Source: Roseibium sediminicola
GTDB lineage: Bacteria > Pseudomonadota > Alphaproteobacteria > Rhizobiales > Stappiaceae
Length of the DNA stretch: 64,000 nt
Direction of reading: 5' to 3'
Assembly: GCF_023156505.1 (NCBI RefSeq)
Contig: NZ_JALNMJ010000003.1
Span: 248,001-312,000 of the forward strand
The notes under the pieces are model-generated. The model ran no database searches and had not been told where the DNA came from. It worked only from the letters and a program-made list of their open reading frames with translations. A program made the position numbers and the translations under genes. Of the stretch, positions 42,779 to 50,831 are shown in pieces (the stretch's first letter is position 1; every line of letters starts with the position of its first letter).

Positions 42779-42988
42779 CGACACTTTCCCTAAGGTTAAT
42801 AAAAGGCGAGTCAGATCAGTATGTTGCAGAAACAACACACAGAGATTTGACAGTGCTTGCGCAGGCCAGTTTGGGCTTGCTGCCGGGCGTTGAGTTTGGT
42901 TCTTAAGCTGTGCGACGGCGAGTAATCGCCAGTAAAAATGGTTTAGCTGAATTTCTTCTGGGCCGTTTTTCTACGAAATCGCGGGGAT

Positions 42989-43023
42989 GGAGCTCCGCAG
43001 GGAACAGTCCCGGTGACAGCTCC
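42989..43023 (+). other. Hairpin in the porin 1 5' leader
   Basis: GGAGCT (42989-42994) pairs with AGCTCC (43018-43023), with a nested GGGA/TCCC pair (43000-43003, 43008-43011). It ends 28 bases before the start codon and could stabilise the mRNA or affect translation. Confidence 0.4.
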
Positions 43024-43051
43024 AATGAAAATTGACTTTTGGAGGTCAGAT

Positions 43052-44197
43052 ATGAAACTCAAGAGCTTGATGCTCGGCGCGGCAGCAGTTGCTACCGCCA
43101 CCACCGCCCAGGCAGCCGACCTTCCGGTTGCTCCGGAGCCGGTTGACTACGTTCGCGTCTGCGACGCTTACGGCGCACGCTTCTACTACATCCCGGGCAC
43201 CGAAACCTGCCTGCGTGTTGGCGGCCGCGTTCGTACCCAGTTCGTCGTGAACAACGTTCTCGACAACGGCAACTGGGGCACCCGTAACTCTGACGGCTAC
43301 TCCTGGCTGTCCCGTGGTTACCTGTACCTCGACGCCCGCACCGCTACCGAATTCGGCACCCTGCGCGCTTACGTCTCCATGTACGCAACCAACGTCAACG
43401 GTGCAAACAGCACCACGCTTGACAATGCTTACATCCAGTGGGGCGGCCTGACGGCTGGTTACCTCGGTTCTAACTTCAACATCTACACCGGTCAGGTGTT
43501 CATGGGTGTTGTCACTCGTGACTGGGCAGACGCCACCGCGAACCAGATCGCTTACACCGCTGCTTTCGGCAACGGCCTGTCCGCTACGATCGCTCTGGAA
43601 GACCGCTCTGCACGTGAAGTCGGTTCCTACGGCGGCACGCGCGCTCCGGACGTCGTCGCAGCTCTCGGCATCTCCCAGGGTTGGGGTTCCGCACAGCTGT
43701 CCGGTGCTCTGCACCAGGTGTACCCGAACACTGCAAACAACCGCGCGACCGCTGGTGAAGATCAGCTCGGTTGGGCAGTCGGCGCAGGTGTGAACTTCAA
43801 CCTGCCGTTCGCATCTTCCGGTTCGAACATCTACTTCCAGGGCTTCTACGCTGACGGCGCTCTGTCCTACATCGGTAACGGCATCACCGGCGTGACCGGC
43901 GTGTCCGACTACACCAACGGCAGCACCAACAACGGCTTCTCCGTATCCGGTGGTGCTTACATCCAGGCAACCTCCACGATCGGCCTCGCCCTCGACGGTT
44001 CCTACGCTTCCGTTGACATGAACAACGCTGCCGCTATCGGCGACGTTGACCGTTGGGCAATCGACGGTTCCGTTCAGTGGTCCCCGGTTTCCGGTTTCGT
44101 CATGGGTGCGGACATCGGCTATGCCGACACCGACATCTCCGGTGGCACCGACACCGAAGCTCTGCTCTTCGGTGTTCGTATGCAGCGCACTTTCTAA
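43052..44197 (+). CDS. Omp2b-type porin, copy 1
   Basis: A 381-residue outer-membrane porin of the Brucella Omp2 (porin_2) family. The signal peptide ends in TAQA-A, and the mature protein starts DLPVAPEPVDYVRVCDAYG. It has paired cysteines in VCDAYG and ETCLRVGG and ends in Phe (QRTF), as required by the outer-membrane assembly machinery. The GGAGG before the ATG at 43052 is strong. It forms a trimeric barrel for small hydrophilic solutes. The second copy at 44641 differs by only six residues. The codon choice is unusually uniform, as in a highly expressed gene. Confidence 0.93.
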   Translation: MKLKSLMLGAAAVATATTAQAADLPVAPEPVDYVRVCDAYGARFYYIPGTETCLRVGGRVRTQFVVNNVLDNGNWGTRNSDGYSWLSRGYLYLDARTATEFGTLRAYVSMYATNVNGANSTTLDNAYIQWGGLTAGYLGSNFNIYTGQVFMGVVTRDWADATANQIAYTAAFGNGLSATIALEDRSAREVGSYGGTRAPDVVAALGISQGWGSAQLSGALHQVYPNTANNRATAGEDQLGWAVGAGVNFNLPFASSGSNIYFQGFYADGALSYIGNGITGVTGVSDYTNGSTNNGFSVSGGAYIQATSTIGLALDGSYASVDMNNAAAIGDVDRWAIDGSVQWSPVSGFVMGADIGYADTDISGGTDTEALLFGVRMQRTF

Positions 44198-44247
44198 TCA
44201 TCTGATTAGAATCTGACTGTGATTCTCTGAACTCCAGTCAGTCATGC

Positions 44248-44275
44248 GGCCCGGCAGGCTCCAATCTGCCGGGCC
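44248..44275 (+). terminator. Hairpin after porin 1
   Basis: GGCCCGGCAG (44248-44257) pairs with CTGCCGGGCC (44266-44275) around an eight-base loop. The following sequence is GTCCCCATTTTGG, a poor U-tract, so termination could be partial and allow readthrough into porin 2. Confidence 0.6.
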
Positions 44276-44640
44276 GTCCCCATTTTGGGGATCGATTCCT
44301 GGATCTTGCGCGGTGACTTGTCCCCGAGATGCCTTTGTCCGGCGGTTGAAACAGCCGCTGCGGACTGACTTTCCTAACAGTTTCTAAATTTCCGATCCGT
44401 TTTTGTGACATTCGCGCAACACCGGTTTTTGAAAACAGCCCCAGCGACAGGTGCAGGCTGCTTTCTGTGTTGAACCGGGAATGGGGATGCGTATGGTCAC
44501 TCTTGCGAGCGGCTTCGAGCCGCACTGATTTGCCTGCCTCGGACGTCCAACCTCCGGCCGGTGGTAAACTCAGAAACAATTCGCGGGGACAATGGTGCTT
44601 TTTGTTAGTGCCAATTGAAATGACTGATTGGAGGTCAGAT
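44276..44640. other. Porin 2 leader region
   Basis: This 365-base stretch holds the porin 2 promoter and leader. The last 30 bases, CAATTGAAATGACTGATTGGAGGTCAGAT-like, resemble the porin 1 leader (ending TGGAGGTCAGAT), while the rest is different. No gene is seen. Confidence 0.5.
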
Positions 44641-45786
44641 ATGAAACTCAAGAGCTTGATGCTCGGCGCGGCAGCAGTTGCCACCGCCACCACCGCCCAG
44701 GCAGCCGATCTTCCGGTTGCTCCGGAGCCGGTTGACTACGTTCGCGTCTGCGACGCTTACGGCGCACGCTTCTACTACATCCCGGGCACCGAAACCTGCC
44801 TGCGCGTTGGTGGCCGCGTTCGTACCCAGTTCGTCGTGAACAACGTTCTCGACAACGGCAACTGGGGCACCCGTAACTCTGACGGCTACTCCTGGCTGTC
44901 CCGTGGTTACCTGTACCTCGACGCCCGCACCGCTACCGAATTCGGTACCCTGCGCGCTTACGTCTCCATGTACGCAACCAACGTCAACGGCGTGAACAGC
45001 ACGACCCTCGACAATGCTTACATTCAGTGGGGCGGCCTGACGGCTGGTTACCTCGGTTCTAACTTCAACATCTACACCGGTCAGACGTTCATGGGTGTTG
45101 TCACTCGTGACTGGTCCGACGTGACCACCAACCAGATCGCTTACACCGCTGCTTTCGGCAACGGCCTGTCCGCTACGATCGCTCTGGAAGACCGTTCCAA
45201 CCGTGAAGTCGGTTCCTACGGCGGCACGCGCGCTCCGGACGTCGTCGCAGCTCTCGGCATCTCCCAGGGTTGGGGTTCCGCACAGCTGTCCGGTGCTCTG
45301 CACCAGGTGTACCCGAACACTGCAAACAACCGTGCGACCGCTGGTGAAGATCAGCTCGGTTGGGCAGTCGGCGCAGGTGTGAACTTCAACCTGCCGTTCG
45401 CATCTTCCGGTTCGAACATCTACTTCCAGGGCTTCTACGCTGACGGCGCTCTGTCCTACATCGGTAACGGCATCACCGGCGTGACCGGCGTGTCCGACTA
45501 CACCAACGGCAGCACCAACAACGGCTTCTCCGTATCCGGTGGTGCTTACATCCAGGCAACCTCCACGATCGGCCTCGCCCTCGACGGTTCCTACGCTTCC
45601 GTTGACATGAACAACGCTGCCGCTATCGGCGACGTTGACCGTTGGGCAATCGACGGTTCCGTTCAGTGGTCCCCGGTTTCCGGTTTCGTCATGGGTGCGG
45701 ACATCGGCTATGCCGACACCGACATCTCCGGTGGCACCGACACCGAAGCTCTGCTCTTCGGTGTTCGTATGCAGCGCACTTTCTAA
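44641..45786 (+). CDS. Omp2b-type porin, copy 2
   Basis: A 381-residue near-twin of the porin at 43052. It has the same signal peptide, cysteines and C-terminal QRTF. The six substitutions (GAN to GVN, GQV to GQT, WADATAN to WSDVTTN, SAR to SNR) all lie within about 75 residues (roughly 116-190), probably in one surface loop region. From about 43744/45333 to the stop codon I found no base difference. This points to a recent duplication or ongoing gene conversion, as described for the omp2 locus of Brucella. The reading frame is open further upstream, but GGAGG sets the start at 44641. A strong terminator follows. Confidence 0.93.
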   Translation: MKLKSLMLGAAAVATATTAQAADLPVAPEPVDYVRVCDAYGARFYYIPGTETCLRVGGRVRTQFVVNNVLDNGNWGTRNSDGYSWLSRGYLYLDARTATEFGTLRAYVSMYATNVNGVNSTTLDNAYIQWGGLTAGYLGSNFNIYTGQTFMGVVTRDWSDVTTNQIAYTAAFGNGLSATIALEDRSNREVGSYGGTRAPDVVAALGISQGWGSAQLSGALHQVYPNTANNRATAGEDQLGWAVGAGVNFNLPFASSGSNIYFQGFYADGALSYIGNGITGVTGVSDYTNGSTNNGFSVSGGAYIQATSTIGLALDGSYASVDMNNAAAIGDVDRWAIDGSVQWSPVSGFVMGADIGYADTDISGGTDTEALLFGVRMQRTF

Positions 45787-45810
45787 TCATCCCTCTCTCG
45801 AGGTTTGATG

Positions 45811-45840
45811 GAAAACCCGGCGGAAACGCCGGGTTTTCTT
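45811..45840 (+). terminator. Rho-independent terminator of porin 2
   Basis: GAAAACCCGGCG (45811-45822) pairs with CGCCGGGTTTTC (45827-45838) around a GAAA tetraloop, with a T-rich tail. Confidence 0.9.
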
Positions 45841-45851
45841 TGTTTTAATGG

Positions 45852-45882
45852 GGCTCTCTGAGCGTTGGACGCTCAGAGAGCC
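45852..45882 (-). terminator. Stem at the 3' end of the alpha/beta hydrolase gene
   Basis: GGCTCTCTGAGCG (45852-45864) pairs perfectly with CGCTCAGAGAGCC (45870-45882). The stem includes the last codons and stop of the leftward hydrolase gene. On the minus strand it is followed by CCCATTAAAAC, so it is a weak terminator. Confidence 0.5.
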
Positions 45883-46793
45883 TTCAAAAATTCTGCGACC
45901 TTCTCATGGGTTGCTGATTCCCAGAGAACGGGTGCATGGCCCTGGCCCGGGATCGTGGACACTTCCGCGTTCGGATGGCGCTCCAACATGGTGCGGCAGG
46001 TGTCTGTACTCAAAAGATCCGAATGTTCACCATGCAGAACCAGAACGGGCCGGTCGGTGAGCAGGTCGTAAAGGGGCCACAGGTCCGGAGCCGGCGTGGC
46101 ATCGTCGAGACTGGCGAGTTGATGAGCCAGCGCCGGATCGTAGTCCATCACAACTTCACCATCCCGTTCCGAGGCAAGCTGACCCGCCAGTTTCAACCAA
46201 TCCGCGTCCTCAAATGACGGAAACTGATGACCGAGCGTACGCTTCAAGGTGCCGGCAACGGCGTCCATCGACGCGTTTTTCATGTGATGCCCGAGAGTTG
46301 CGGCGATCCGATGGATGGCGCGCATCTCGATATGCGGTCCGACATCGTTGAAAATCACCGCCGCCATCCGGTCTGCCGGATAGCGATGCGCCATCACCAG
46401 TGCGTGCAAGCCTCCACGAGAGGTGCCCAGAACGGCAAACCGGTCGAGTCCCAGGGTCTCGATGGCGGCAGCAATGTCTTTTTCTTCCACCGGCAATGCG
46501 TAGTTGCGCCAATCGCTGTCCCAGTCGCTGTTGCCGCGCCCCCGGTAGTCCAGGGCGATCACGCGATGCCCCCTGGCTTGAAGGAAACAGGCAATCTCGC
46601 TGAAATCCCTGATATTTCTTGACAGGCCCGGGAGACAGAGCACGGGAATGGCTTGGCCGGTTCCAGTCTCTGCGGCGGGCCACTCCCGCCCGGCAAGGGT
46701 TAGGCCGTCCGGACTTTTCCAGGAGAAATCCCTTTCCTTGGGGGCAGGCGTCGCATTTGTGTGGTCGAGCGCATGCAGGGGCGCAGATGTCAT
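45873..46793 (-). CDS. Alpha/beta-hydrolase fold protein
   Basis: A 306-residue alpha/beta hydrolase. The nucleophile elbow is GTSRGG, the oxyanion-region pattern is CLPGLSRN, RVIALDYRGRGNSDW is the typical strand after it, and the catalytic His lies in PGQGHAPVLW. The Asp is probably in VLVLHGEHSD. Substrate unknown; the fold covers esterases, peptidases and haloperoxidases. AGGAG seven bases before the ATG at 46793 decides the start over two upstream ATGs. It is a single leftward gene facing the porins. Confidence 0.85.
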   Translation of the reverse strand: MTSAPLHALDHTNATPAPKERDFSWKSPDGLTLAGREWPAAETGTGQAIPVLCLPGLSRNIRDFSEIACFLQARGHRVIALDYRGRGNSDWDSDWRNYALPVEEKDIAAAIETLGLDRFAVLGTSRGGLHALVMAHRYPADRMAAVIFNDVGPHIEMRAIHRIAATLGHHMKNASMDAVAGTLKRTLGHQFPSFEDADWLKLAGQLASERDGEVVMDYDPALAHQLASLDDATPAPDLWPLYDLLTDRPVLVLHGEHSDLLSTDTCRTMLERHPNAEVSTIPGQGHAPVLWESATHEKVAEFLKAL

Positions 46794-47115
46794 GAGTGTC
46801 TCCTGGACCGTTTCCATCCTATTGAGCATGTCGCATTCATTTGGCTTATTCGCGCGGGACATGCTCTGGTTGTTTTTTGGAAAGATAAAGCTGTTTTGAA
46901 GCCTGTGCCAATAGGAAGAGTCCTTGCGGAAGCAGCCACTTGATCAAGGCAAACGTGACACCGGCGTGTCGCTGCGCAGAAAAGTCGCGAATGCGGACAC
47001 GGAAACCTCACGGAACCATTGCCCCGCGTCTGGCAGATGAGTATGTTGCGCCTCCGTTAACAGTTACCAGACGCTTGTCTGTCGAAAGCATGAAGCCCAC
47101 CAAGAGGAAACCGAG
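46794..47115. other. Divergent intergenic region (hydrolase / dapA)
   Basis: This 322-base gap must carry both promoters. No palindrome above seven bases or RNA element was noticed. Confidence 0.4.
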
Positions 47116-47994
47116 ATGTTCAAAGGCTCCATCCCAGCGCTGATTACCCCGTTCAAGGACGGAGCGCTTGATGAGAAACGGTTTCGTGACTTTGTGGACT
47201 GGCAGATTGCGGAAGGATCGACAGGACTGGTTCCGGTCGGCACCACCGGCGAAAGCCCGACCCTGACCCATACCGAGCACAAGCGGGTGATCGAAATCTG
47301 TGTTGAGGCTGCCGCCGGCCGGGTTCCCGTGATCGCCGGTGCAGGGTCCAACAACACAATCGAGGCGATCGATTTCGCTCAACACGCCGAAAAGGCCGGC
47401 GCGGATGCGCTGCTTGTTGTCACGCCGTACTACAACAAACCCAACCAGGCGGGTCTGAAAGCCCATTTCAAGGCGGTCAACGATGCGGTCGGCATACCGA
47501 TCCTGATCTACAACATCCCTGGCCGTTCGATTGTCGACATGACCCCGGAAACAATGGCTGAGCTTTTCGAGACTTGCGAAAACATCAAGGGCGTCAAGGA
47601 TGCGACCGCCGACATGGCCAAGGCGAGCCGCCAGCGTCATTTGTGCGGACCGGATTTCATCCAGCTGTCCGGCGAGGATATTTCCGCGCTTGCCTTTAAT
47701 GCCCATGGCGGTGTCGGCTGCATTTCCGTGACCGCGAATGTCGCGCCGCGCCTGTGTGCAGAATTTCAGGCCGCAACGCTGGCAGGCGACTTCAAGACGG
47801 CTCTGGAGTTGCAGGACCGGCTGGCGCCGCTTCATCGCGCCTTGTTCCTTGAGCCGAGCCCGGGCGGTGCGAAATACGCCCTGTCGCTGCTCGGGAAGGC
47901 GGATGAGGAATTGCGGTTGCCGCTCGTGCCGATTTCAGAAGCAGCGCGCGCGGAAGTCCGCGCGGCCATGGCCCATGCGGGCCTGATCAACTGA
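47116..47994 (+). CDS. dapA: 4-hydroxy-tetrahydrodipicolinate synthase
   Basis: A 292-residue DHDPS with T43/T44 in TTGES, Tyr132 in IYNIPGR and the Schiff-base K161 in GVKDATAD. It makes the first committed step to lysine and to diaminopimelate for peptidoglycan. The neighbour smpB 55 bases downstream is the common alphaproteobacterial arrangement, so this is regarded as the housekeeping copy. GAGGAAAC precedes the ATG. A second gene of the same length and close sequence is at 1656-2534. Confidence 0.93.
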   Translation: MFKGSIPALITPFKDGALDEKRFRDFVDWQIAEGSTGLVPVGTTGESPTLTHTEHKRVIEICVEAAAGRVPVIAGAGSNNTIEAIDFAQHAEKAGADALLVVTPYYNKPNQAGLKAHFKAVNDAVGIPILIYNIPGRSIVDMTPETMAELFETCENIKGVKDATADMAKASRQRHLCGPDFIQLSGEDISALAFNAHGGVGCISVTANVAPRLCAEFQAATLAGDFKTALELQDRLAPLHRALFLEPSPGGAKYALSLLGKADEELRLPLVPISEAARAEVRAAMAHAGLIN

Positions 47995-48049
47995 CGAGAA
48001 CAGGATCTGGTGCGCGGGACCTGCGAGCCCCGCGCCAGGAAGGACAAAA

Positions 48050-48529
48050 ATGGCTCCCAAGAAGGGCGGCGATCCGGGACGGACGATTATTTCCGACAAC
48101 CGGAAGGCCCGGTTCAATTTCGAGATCGAGGATACGTTTGAGGCGGGGATCGAGCTGAAGGGCACGGAAGTGAAATCCCTGCGCAACGGCAAGGCCAATA
48201 TCGCCGAAGCCTATGCGGCTGAATATGGCGGCGAGATCTGGATCTACAACGTCTTTATCCCGGAATACCTGCAGGCCAATCGGTTCAACCATGAACCGCG
48301 CCGGCCGCGCAAACTCCTTCTGCACAAGCGCGAGATCGGCAAGCTGGCCGGTGCGGTCCAGAAGGAAGGCAAGACCATTGTTCCGCTCAAGCTCTATTTT
48401 AATGACAAGGGGCGGGCGAAGCTGGAATTGGCCCTGGCGCGCGGCAAGAAGCTGCATGACAAGCGCGAGACCGAGAAGAAGCGCGACTGGCAGCGCGAAA
48501 AGTCGCGCATTATGAAGACCTTCTCATAA
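48050..48529 (+). CDS. smpB: SsrA-binding protein SmpB
   Basis: A 159-residue SmpB. It has the family stretches [35 protein letters not shown] and [15 protein letters not shown], and the basic C-terminal tail [36 protein letters not shown]. It binds tmRNA and brings it to stalled ribosomes for trans-translation. AGGA precedes the ATG at 48050. It follows dapA. No tmRNA gene was recognised in the window. Confidence 0.96.
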   Translation: MAPKKGGDPGRTIISDNRKARFNFEIEDTFEAGIELKGTEVKSLRNGKANIAEAYAAEYGGEIWIYNVFIPEYLQANRFNHEPRRPRKLLLHKREIGKLAGAVQKEGKTIVPLKLYFNDKGRAKLELALARGKKLHDKRETEKKRDWQREKSRIMKTFS

Positions 48530-48534
48530 TCCAG

Positions 48535-48633
48535 ATATCCACATAGGCAGGATGTAACAGTTTGATGACTGTGGGGAACCTGTGCGCAAGTTGCGCATAG
48601 GTTGTGGAGTTCCTGTGCGCAGGCTGTGGATGC
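48535..48633. other. Cluster of DnaA-box-like nonamers
   Basis: ATATCCACA (48535-48543), TGTGGGGAA (48570-48578), TGTGGAGTT (48603-48611) and TGTGGATGC (48625-48633) each resemble TTATCCACA or its complement with one to three changes. A partial direct repeat of CTGTGCGCA also occurs here. This may be a DnaA-titration or control site. Confidence 0.35.
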
Positions 48634-48716
48634 GGCGGTCGCCGGTCAACATCTTATCCTGTGTGTTATTTGTGATCGGCCGATTGAATTCCCTTAGCTG
48701 GCGAAAGACACGGATC

Positions 48717-49175
48717 CTAACCCGTCAAACTTGCTAATATGAGGCGCTTTTCCTCTGGAATGGCGGTCGGACGGCGCGTCTGGCGATCGACATGTACATG
48801 CACAAAACGCCCGTGAGCGGCTGTGCTTGAAGCTTCGCCGGCAAACAGACCAACCCGGAAGACCACAGAGCTTGAGCCAAGTTTTTCAATTCTGAGACCC
48901 GCGGAAACGACACCTGGAAAGGTCAGTTCGCTGAAATAGTTGCAACCGGTTTCGACCACCAGGAAGATGTCCCGGCTATGGATCGGGTCAAGCAGGCCCT
49001 GGTCCACATACCAACTGTTCACGGCGGTGTCGAAGAAGCTCAAATACTGCACATTGTTGACGTGGCCATAGATGTCCACATCCATCCACCGGGTGGGGAT
49101 TTGTTGAAAGCTTTTGAATTCGGACCGGTTCATAGGTTCCGGTCGCGCCATCTGTGGAAAAGCTGTTGAATTCAT
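48717..49175 (-). CDS. Acyl-CoA thioesterase (4HBT/YbgC hotdog family)
   Basis: A 152-residue hotdog-fold thioesterase with the signature RWMDVDIYGHVNNVQYLSFFD, in which the Asp acts in catalysis. The remaining pattern SVVFRVGLFAGEAS and RFVHVHVDRQTRRPTAIP is typical of this family. It should hydrolyse acyl-CoA thioesters. Its start overlaps the alcohol dehydrogenase stop by four bases (ATGA), so the genes are translationally coupled and may act on the same pathway. Confidence 0.87.
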   Translation of the reverse strand: MNSTAFPQMARPEPMNRSEFKSFQQIPTRWMDVDIYGHVNNVQYLSFFDTAVNSWYVDQGLLDPIHSRDIFLVVETGCNYFSELTFPGVVSAGLRIEKLGSSSVVFRVGLFAGEASSTAAHGRFVHVHVDRQTRRPTAIPEEKRLILASLTG

Positions 49176-50335
49176 AGAGCGGCCTTGTAGATCTGAAGCG
49201 CATCCGCCTCACGAAGCTCCCGCGGATTGTTCACCAGAAGGCGGGTCTGCTTCATGGCGTCCGCAGCGAGTTTTGGCAGGTCGGTTTCCCGAATGCCGAC
49301 CTCTCTTAGGCAGGTCTGCAGCCCTAGGTCCTCCGCGAGTTCAGCCAGCTTGCCGGCAAACCGGTCGGCGCGTTCATCGGCATCCTGGATGGCGGCAAGC
49401 TCGGGAAACGGTACCGCCGCGATTTCCGCGTAGGTCTTCGCCGCCACTTTGTTGTTGAACTTCAGAACATGTGGCAGGACGAGGGCATTGGACAACCCAT
49501 GGGGAACGTGAAACGTGCCGCCGATCGGGTAGGCAAGGGCGTGCACGGCCGCCACGGGCGAGTTGGCAAAGGCCATGCCGGCAAGCATGGAGCCGAGCAG
49601 CATCGCGCCGCGTGCCTCCACATCCGCCGGAGAAAAGACCGCTGTCTGGATATGGGTTCCAAGCAGGCGTAGCGCTTCGACCGCAAGTGTGCGGGACACG
49701 GGGTTGTTGTTGGCAGAAGTCGACGCATAACCCTCGATGGCATGGACCATCGCGTCGATACCGGTTGCCGCGGTCACCGGTCCGGGCAGTCCGAGCGTCA
49801 GCAAGGGATCGAGAACGGCAAGGTCCGGCAACAAAAACGGAGAGACCACACCGCGTTTTTCCTCTTCGCCGACGGTGATGATCGAGATCGGGGTCACTTC
49901 AGAACCCGTTCCGGCCGTTGTCGGCACGAGGATCAGTGGCAGGCGCGGGCCCTTGGCATTGCCGACGCCCCAGGCATTGTCGAGATCTTCGCCGCTCCCC
50001 AGAAGCAGGGCAACCAGTTTGGCGACATCGAGCGAGGAGCCTCCACCGAAGCCAATGACGGAAGTCGCGCCATGCGCTTTCGCGGATTCCACGGCCGCCT
50101 CCACCAAAATTCTTGGTGGATCTGCAATGACGTCGGTGAAGCGTCCCGGGTGGCAGCCGGCCGAATGAAGAGCTGCTTCGCAGGGAGCGTGCAGGTCGAG
50201 CGATACTATGCCGGGATCTGTCACAAGAAAGGGGCGGGCCCCAAGAAAGGGAGCCGCGTGCTCGCCGAGTTTTGCCGCCGATCCGTTTTCAAACACGATC
50301 CGCTGACTGGTGTTGAAGGTAAAGGCCCCGATCAT
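49172..50335 (-). CDS. Iron-containing alcohol dehydrogenase
   Basis: A 387-residue class III (Fe-dependent) alcohol dehydrogenase. The NAD-binding motif GFGGGSSLDVAK, the TTAGTGSEVT loop and metal-ligand segments GIDAMVHAIEGYAS and YPIGGTFHVPHGLSNALVLPHV (three His and one Asp) are all present. It interconverts alcohols and aldehydes or ketones. GGGAGG precedes the ATG. It is followed by and coupled with a thioesterase gene; the natural substrate is unknown. Confidence 0.9.
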   Translation of the reverse strand: MIGAFTFNTSQRIVFENGSAAKLGEHAAPFLGARPFLVTDPGIVSLDLHAPCEAALHSAGCHPGRFTDVIADPPRILVEAAVESAKAHGATSVIGFGGGSSLDVAKLVALLLGSGEDLDNAWGVGNAKGPRLPLILVPTTAGTGSEVTPISIITVGEEEKRGVVSPFLLPDLAVLDPLLTLGLPGPVTAATGIDAMVHAIEGYASTSANNNPVSRTLAVEALRLLGTHIQTAVFSPADVEARGAMLLGSMLAGMAFANSPVAAVHALAYPIGGTFHVPHGLSNALVLPHVLKFNNKVAAKTYAEIAAVPFPELAAIQDADERADRFAGKLAELAEDLGLQTCLREVGIRETDLPKLAADAMKQTRLLVNNPRELREADALQIYKAAL

Positions 50336-50423
50336 GTGTCCTCCCGAATGCTTCGGGAGCAGAGTGCCCGCAAAAGCCCCACCGCGTCGAGAGGGAAAGG
50401 GTCAGACTTTGGTGGCGATGTCC

Positions 50424-50831
50424 TTATCCGTGCATTTTCGCGCCCTTGGAAATCTTGTCGGCGATCTTCTTTTCGGTATGAAAGGCCAGGCCGACAACCT
50501 TGGCGTCCTCGGGCGAAAATCTGCCAAAGACCTCCCGGTTGGCCGTGTCGTGGCCGGTGACGAACATTTCCTCGATGTAGAGACTTGCGGGCACGTCACG
50601 TTGCAGCGTGCGCTGGTGGATCTTTGCAATGGTTGCGGCGTCGGCACTCAGAATGATGATCGGCTGAACACTCATCGGATGATAGACATTGCCGTCCGCG
50701 TCGCGGTAAGTCTCACCGATGATCCCGGGATTTGCGGCGGCAACTCCGGTCGACAGGAAGGCCGTTACATTCAGCTTTTGCCAGGCAGCAAGGTCTTCGC
50801 GGACAACGATGACAAATTTGGTATCGAACAT
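50424..50831 (-). CDS. DUF2000-family protein
   Basis: A 135-residue protein matching the DUF2000 family. It starts MFDTKFVIVVREDLAAWQKLNVTAFL, has the central YHPMSVQPIIILSA and the C-terminal VGLAFHTEKKIADKISKGAKM, the usual extent of the family. The biochemical role is unknown. The start at 50831 follows GTGGAG. Its start codon overlaps, on the opposite strand, the best start codon of an AraC regulator, so the two form a tight divergent pair. Confidence 0.82.
   Translation of the reverse strand: MFDTKFVIVVREDLAAWQKLNVTAFLSTGVAAANPGIIGETYRDADGNVYHPMSVQPIIILSADAATIAKIHQRTLQRDVPASLYIEEMFVTGHDTANREVFGRFSPEDAKVVGLAFHTEKKIADKISKGAKMHG

Larger units (their letters stand above)
42374..43051. other. 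Long AT-rich leader and promoter region of porin 1
   Basis: This 678-base gap is much AT-richer than its surroundings between 42500 and 42830, the likely promoter area of a highly expressed gene. It contains a 17-bp palindrome (42762-42778) and a hairpin close to the start codon (42989-43023). A 92-codon open frame at 42417-42695 has no ribosome binding site or recognisable domain and is not called. Confidence 0.6.

Noticed and set aside
48535-48700. Chromosomal replication origin
   Set aside because: The DnaA-like boxes are degenerate, and no dnaA, hemE, gidA or parAB genes lie nearby.
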